From a virus: a stretch of 37,956 nucleotides of DNA. Every line of letters starts with the position of its first letter. Position 1 is the first letter of the stretch. Location of the stretch: positions 1 to 37,956 of IMG/VR virus record IMGVR_UViG_3300009008_000107. One strand, written 5' to 3'. Under the pieces are notes generated by a model. The model was not told the DNA's origin. It was given only the letters and a program-made list of their open reading frames with translations, and did no database searches. Made by a program: the position numbers and the translations under genes. This document shows, one piece after another, positions 37,848 to 37,956 of this stretch.

Positions 37848-37848
37848 A
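37828..37848. repeat. Direct repeat copy B
   Basis: TACTGCAGAGA, two variable bases, ATGCCAAA; preceded by TATATAAGG. It is 19 of 21 identical to copy A. Confidence 0.75.
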
Positions 37849-37956
37849 GGATATATATATATTTTACTGAGATTAAGTAATGTATAACAAAGTTAGCCAG
37901 ACCTAATAAAGTTAAATAGGGGTAAGGGGGGTAAGGGCGTCTTTTTATAAGTATTC

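Larger units (their letters stand above)
37541..37956. other. Non-coding control region at the right end of the window
   Basis: I see no gene in these ~415 bases; plus-strand open frames here are short and lack ribosome sites. The stretch is AT-rich and holds two copies of a direct repeat, a 14-bp palindrome, AGGCT repeats, a large imperfect inverted repeat, promoter-like boxes and a G-rich tract (GGGGTAAGGGGGGTAAGGG near 37919). It probably serves as the early promoter region and possibly an origin. Confidence 0.55.

Overview
The window looks like most of the genome of a lytic, short-tailed (podovirus-type), T7-related double-stranded DNA phage. It is AT-rich and tightly packed, with many start/stop overlaps. 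Two convergent gene blocks meet at a bidirectional terminator near 21.88 kb. The replication gene set (T7-type primase-helicase, family A polymerase, endonuclease I, 5'-3' exonuclease, ssDNA-binding protein), the B12-dependent ribonucleotide reductase and ThyX-like protein, and the absence of any single-subunit RNA polymerase gene together resemble the marine T7 relatives that lack RNA polymerase (SIO1/VpV262-type). That placement is inference. No integrase, repressor, tRNA, CRISPR array or insertion sequence was seen. No separate endolysin gene was seen either, so part of the genome probably lies outside the window.

Plus strand, 1-21853: morphogenesis. In order: the end of a repeat-rich fibre-like protein, two small membrane proteins (holin candidates), terminase small and large subunits, portal, a small unknown protein, scaffold, major capsid protein, a terminator, a decoration/fibre-like protein, a beta-helix tailspike, tail tubular protein A, a small basic protein, tail tubular protein B, a GNAT-fold protein at the T7 gp13 position, a gp14-like internal protein, and two giant ejection (internal virion) proteins. 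The last of these carries a CHAP/NlpC-like cysteine hydrolase domain and a C-terminal class I methyltransferase domain.

Minus strand, 35885-21905 (read right to left). A three-gene amide-bond cassette (glutamine-synthetase-fold amidoligase with zinc ribbons, class II glutamine amidotransferase, ATP-grasp ligase) is followed by a DUF1566 protein and small genes. Then come primase-helicase, DNA polymerase, ssDNA-binding protein, a small protein, 5'-3' exonuclease, endonuclease I, ThyX-like protein, metallophosphatase, dUTPase, ribonucleotide reductase and small zinc-ribbon/DUF3310 proteins. Strong sigma70-type promoters precede ssb (TTGACA-17-TATACT) and the primase gene (TTTACA-17-TATACT), which suggests dependence on host RNA polymerase.

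Right end, 36001-37956: four short genes of unknown function, most with their own terminator. Each of these genes, and the amidoligase gene, is preceded by a copy of an inverted repeat TGTGGA-(3-4 nt)-TCCACA. A 23-bp palindrome sits at the probable -10 region of the amidoligase gene. The last ~415 bp hold no clear gene but are rich in palindromes, AGGCT repeats and a two-copy direct repeat, and probably form a control or origin region.

The most interesting parts are the amidoligase/amidotransferase/ATP-grasp cassette and the repeated operator/leader system beside it. Together they look like a regulated accessory module that could modify a peptide, protein, cell-wall component or DNA base through amide bonds.
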